Assembly (NCBI RefSeq): GCF_018138145.1 | Contig: NZ_CP073104.1 | Span: 6,415,001-6,479,000 of the forward strand | Source of the DNA: Pseudomonas sp. SCA2728.1_7 | GTDB taxonomy: Bacteria > Pseudomonadota > Gammaproteobacteria > Pseudomonadales > Pseudomonadaceae | DNA: 64,000 nucleotides | Direction of reading: 5' to 3' | In this document: positions 63,865 to 64,000 of the stretch, piece after piece | Position numbering within the stretch: the stretch's first letter is position 1 | Layout: every line of letters begins with the position of its first letter | Translations under genes and position numbers: made by a program | The notes under the pieces: generated by a model | The model's input: only the letters and a program-made list of their open reading frames with translations | Database searches by the model: none | Told to the model about the DNA's origin: nothing

Positions 63865-64000
63865 TTACAACCAGATGTTCAGCAAGCGCGCGCCACGAGC
63901 CTCGCCATCGGCGAACTGCTGACCGTTGCTGCTGAGGAAACTTTGGCCGGAACTGGCCTTCTCCCAGAACTGCCCGCGCAGAAACACACTGATGCCGGCA
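63865..64000 (-). CDS. Unidentified gene, C-terminal part
   Basis: Only the last 44 codons are in the window, in frame up to the edge. The visible residues read AGISVFLRGQFWEKASSGQS, then FLSSNGQQFADGEARGARLL and end NIWL. No family can be named from this. The stop codon TAA at 63865-63867 is 3 bases before the AraC gene start, implying a shared operon. Confidence 0.6.
   Translation of the reverse strand, partial: AGISVFLRGQFWEKASSGQSFLSSNGQQFADGEARGARLLNIWL

Overview
The window reads as chromosomal DNA from a Pseudomonas of the P. fluorescens group. Three things suggest this: the tig-clpP-clpX-lon-hupB-ppiD housekeeping block with Pseudomonas-like proteins, many dispersed REP palindromes carrying the core GGAGYGAGCCTGCTCGCG, and Pseudomonas-typical families such as DUF6124, PolB, GudD/GudP and AmpR/AmpC. 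Gene starts were picked by ribosome binding sites and signal peptides. Family names come from recognising motifs by eye, not from a database search.

Region by region: (1) 1-7251, minus strand: a TonB-ExbB-ExbD energy module, one TonB-dependent receptor, and a Yej-type peptide-binding protein and permease (cut by the window edge). Together they could form one import route from outer membrane to cytoplasm. (2) 7252-19747: a long silent gap, then a GST, a CBS-domain protein, DNA polymerase II, an aldo/keto reductase, secreted aldose 1-epimerase, an MFS exporter, a TSUP transporter and small proteins. (3) 19924-22145: an accessory-looking patch with an orphan AAA ATPase and a DUF6124 gene behind a leader that can fold into a long stem with two inner hairpins. 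(4) 22235-28675: divergent ampC/ampR, then a D-glucarate locus (gudD, gudP, divergent FadR-type regulator) with matching palindromes. (5) 28841-46983: transporters with LysR regulators, TrhP, an AI-2E family exporter, a shikimate-dehydrogenase-like protein, YceH, SstT, TerC, lipoproteins, acidic disordered small proteins, PBP7 and FolD. (6) 47259-56654: a tRNA cluster (Arg, His, Leu, His), then trigger factor, ClpP, ClpX, Lon, HU-beta, a degenerate tRNA-Asp-like gene and PpiD. (7) 56678-64000: an intact IS4-family element with a 9-bp target duplication, a tandem array of ten 72-bp REP-containing units, a second MFS/LysR pair, a DUF2242 lipoprotein, a 28-codon microgene and an AraC regulator.

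Repeats are the most distinctive layer. Most intergenic gaps hold REP elements, usually as inverted pairs. Three gaps hold another paired GC-rich element (arms like CCTCACCCYAGCCCTCTCCC), and in one of these the interior has expanded into seven 34-bp tandem copies. The observations most worth a second look are the DUF6124 leader, the tRNA-Asp relic with its own terminator, the one-directional REP array with a 24-codon period, the complete TonB-to-Yej import locus, and the partnerless ATPase. No CRISPR array, rRNA operon or prophage was seen.
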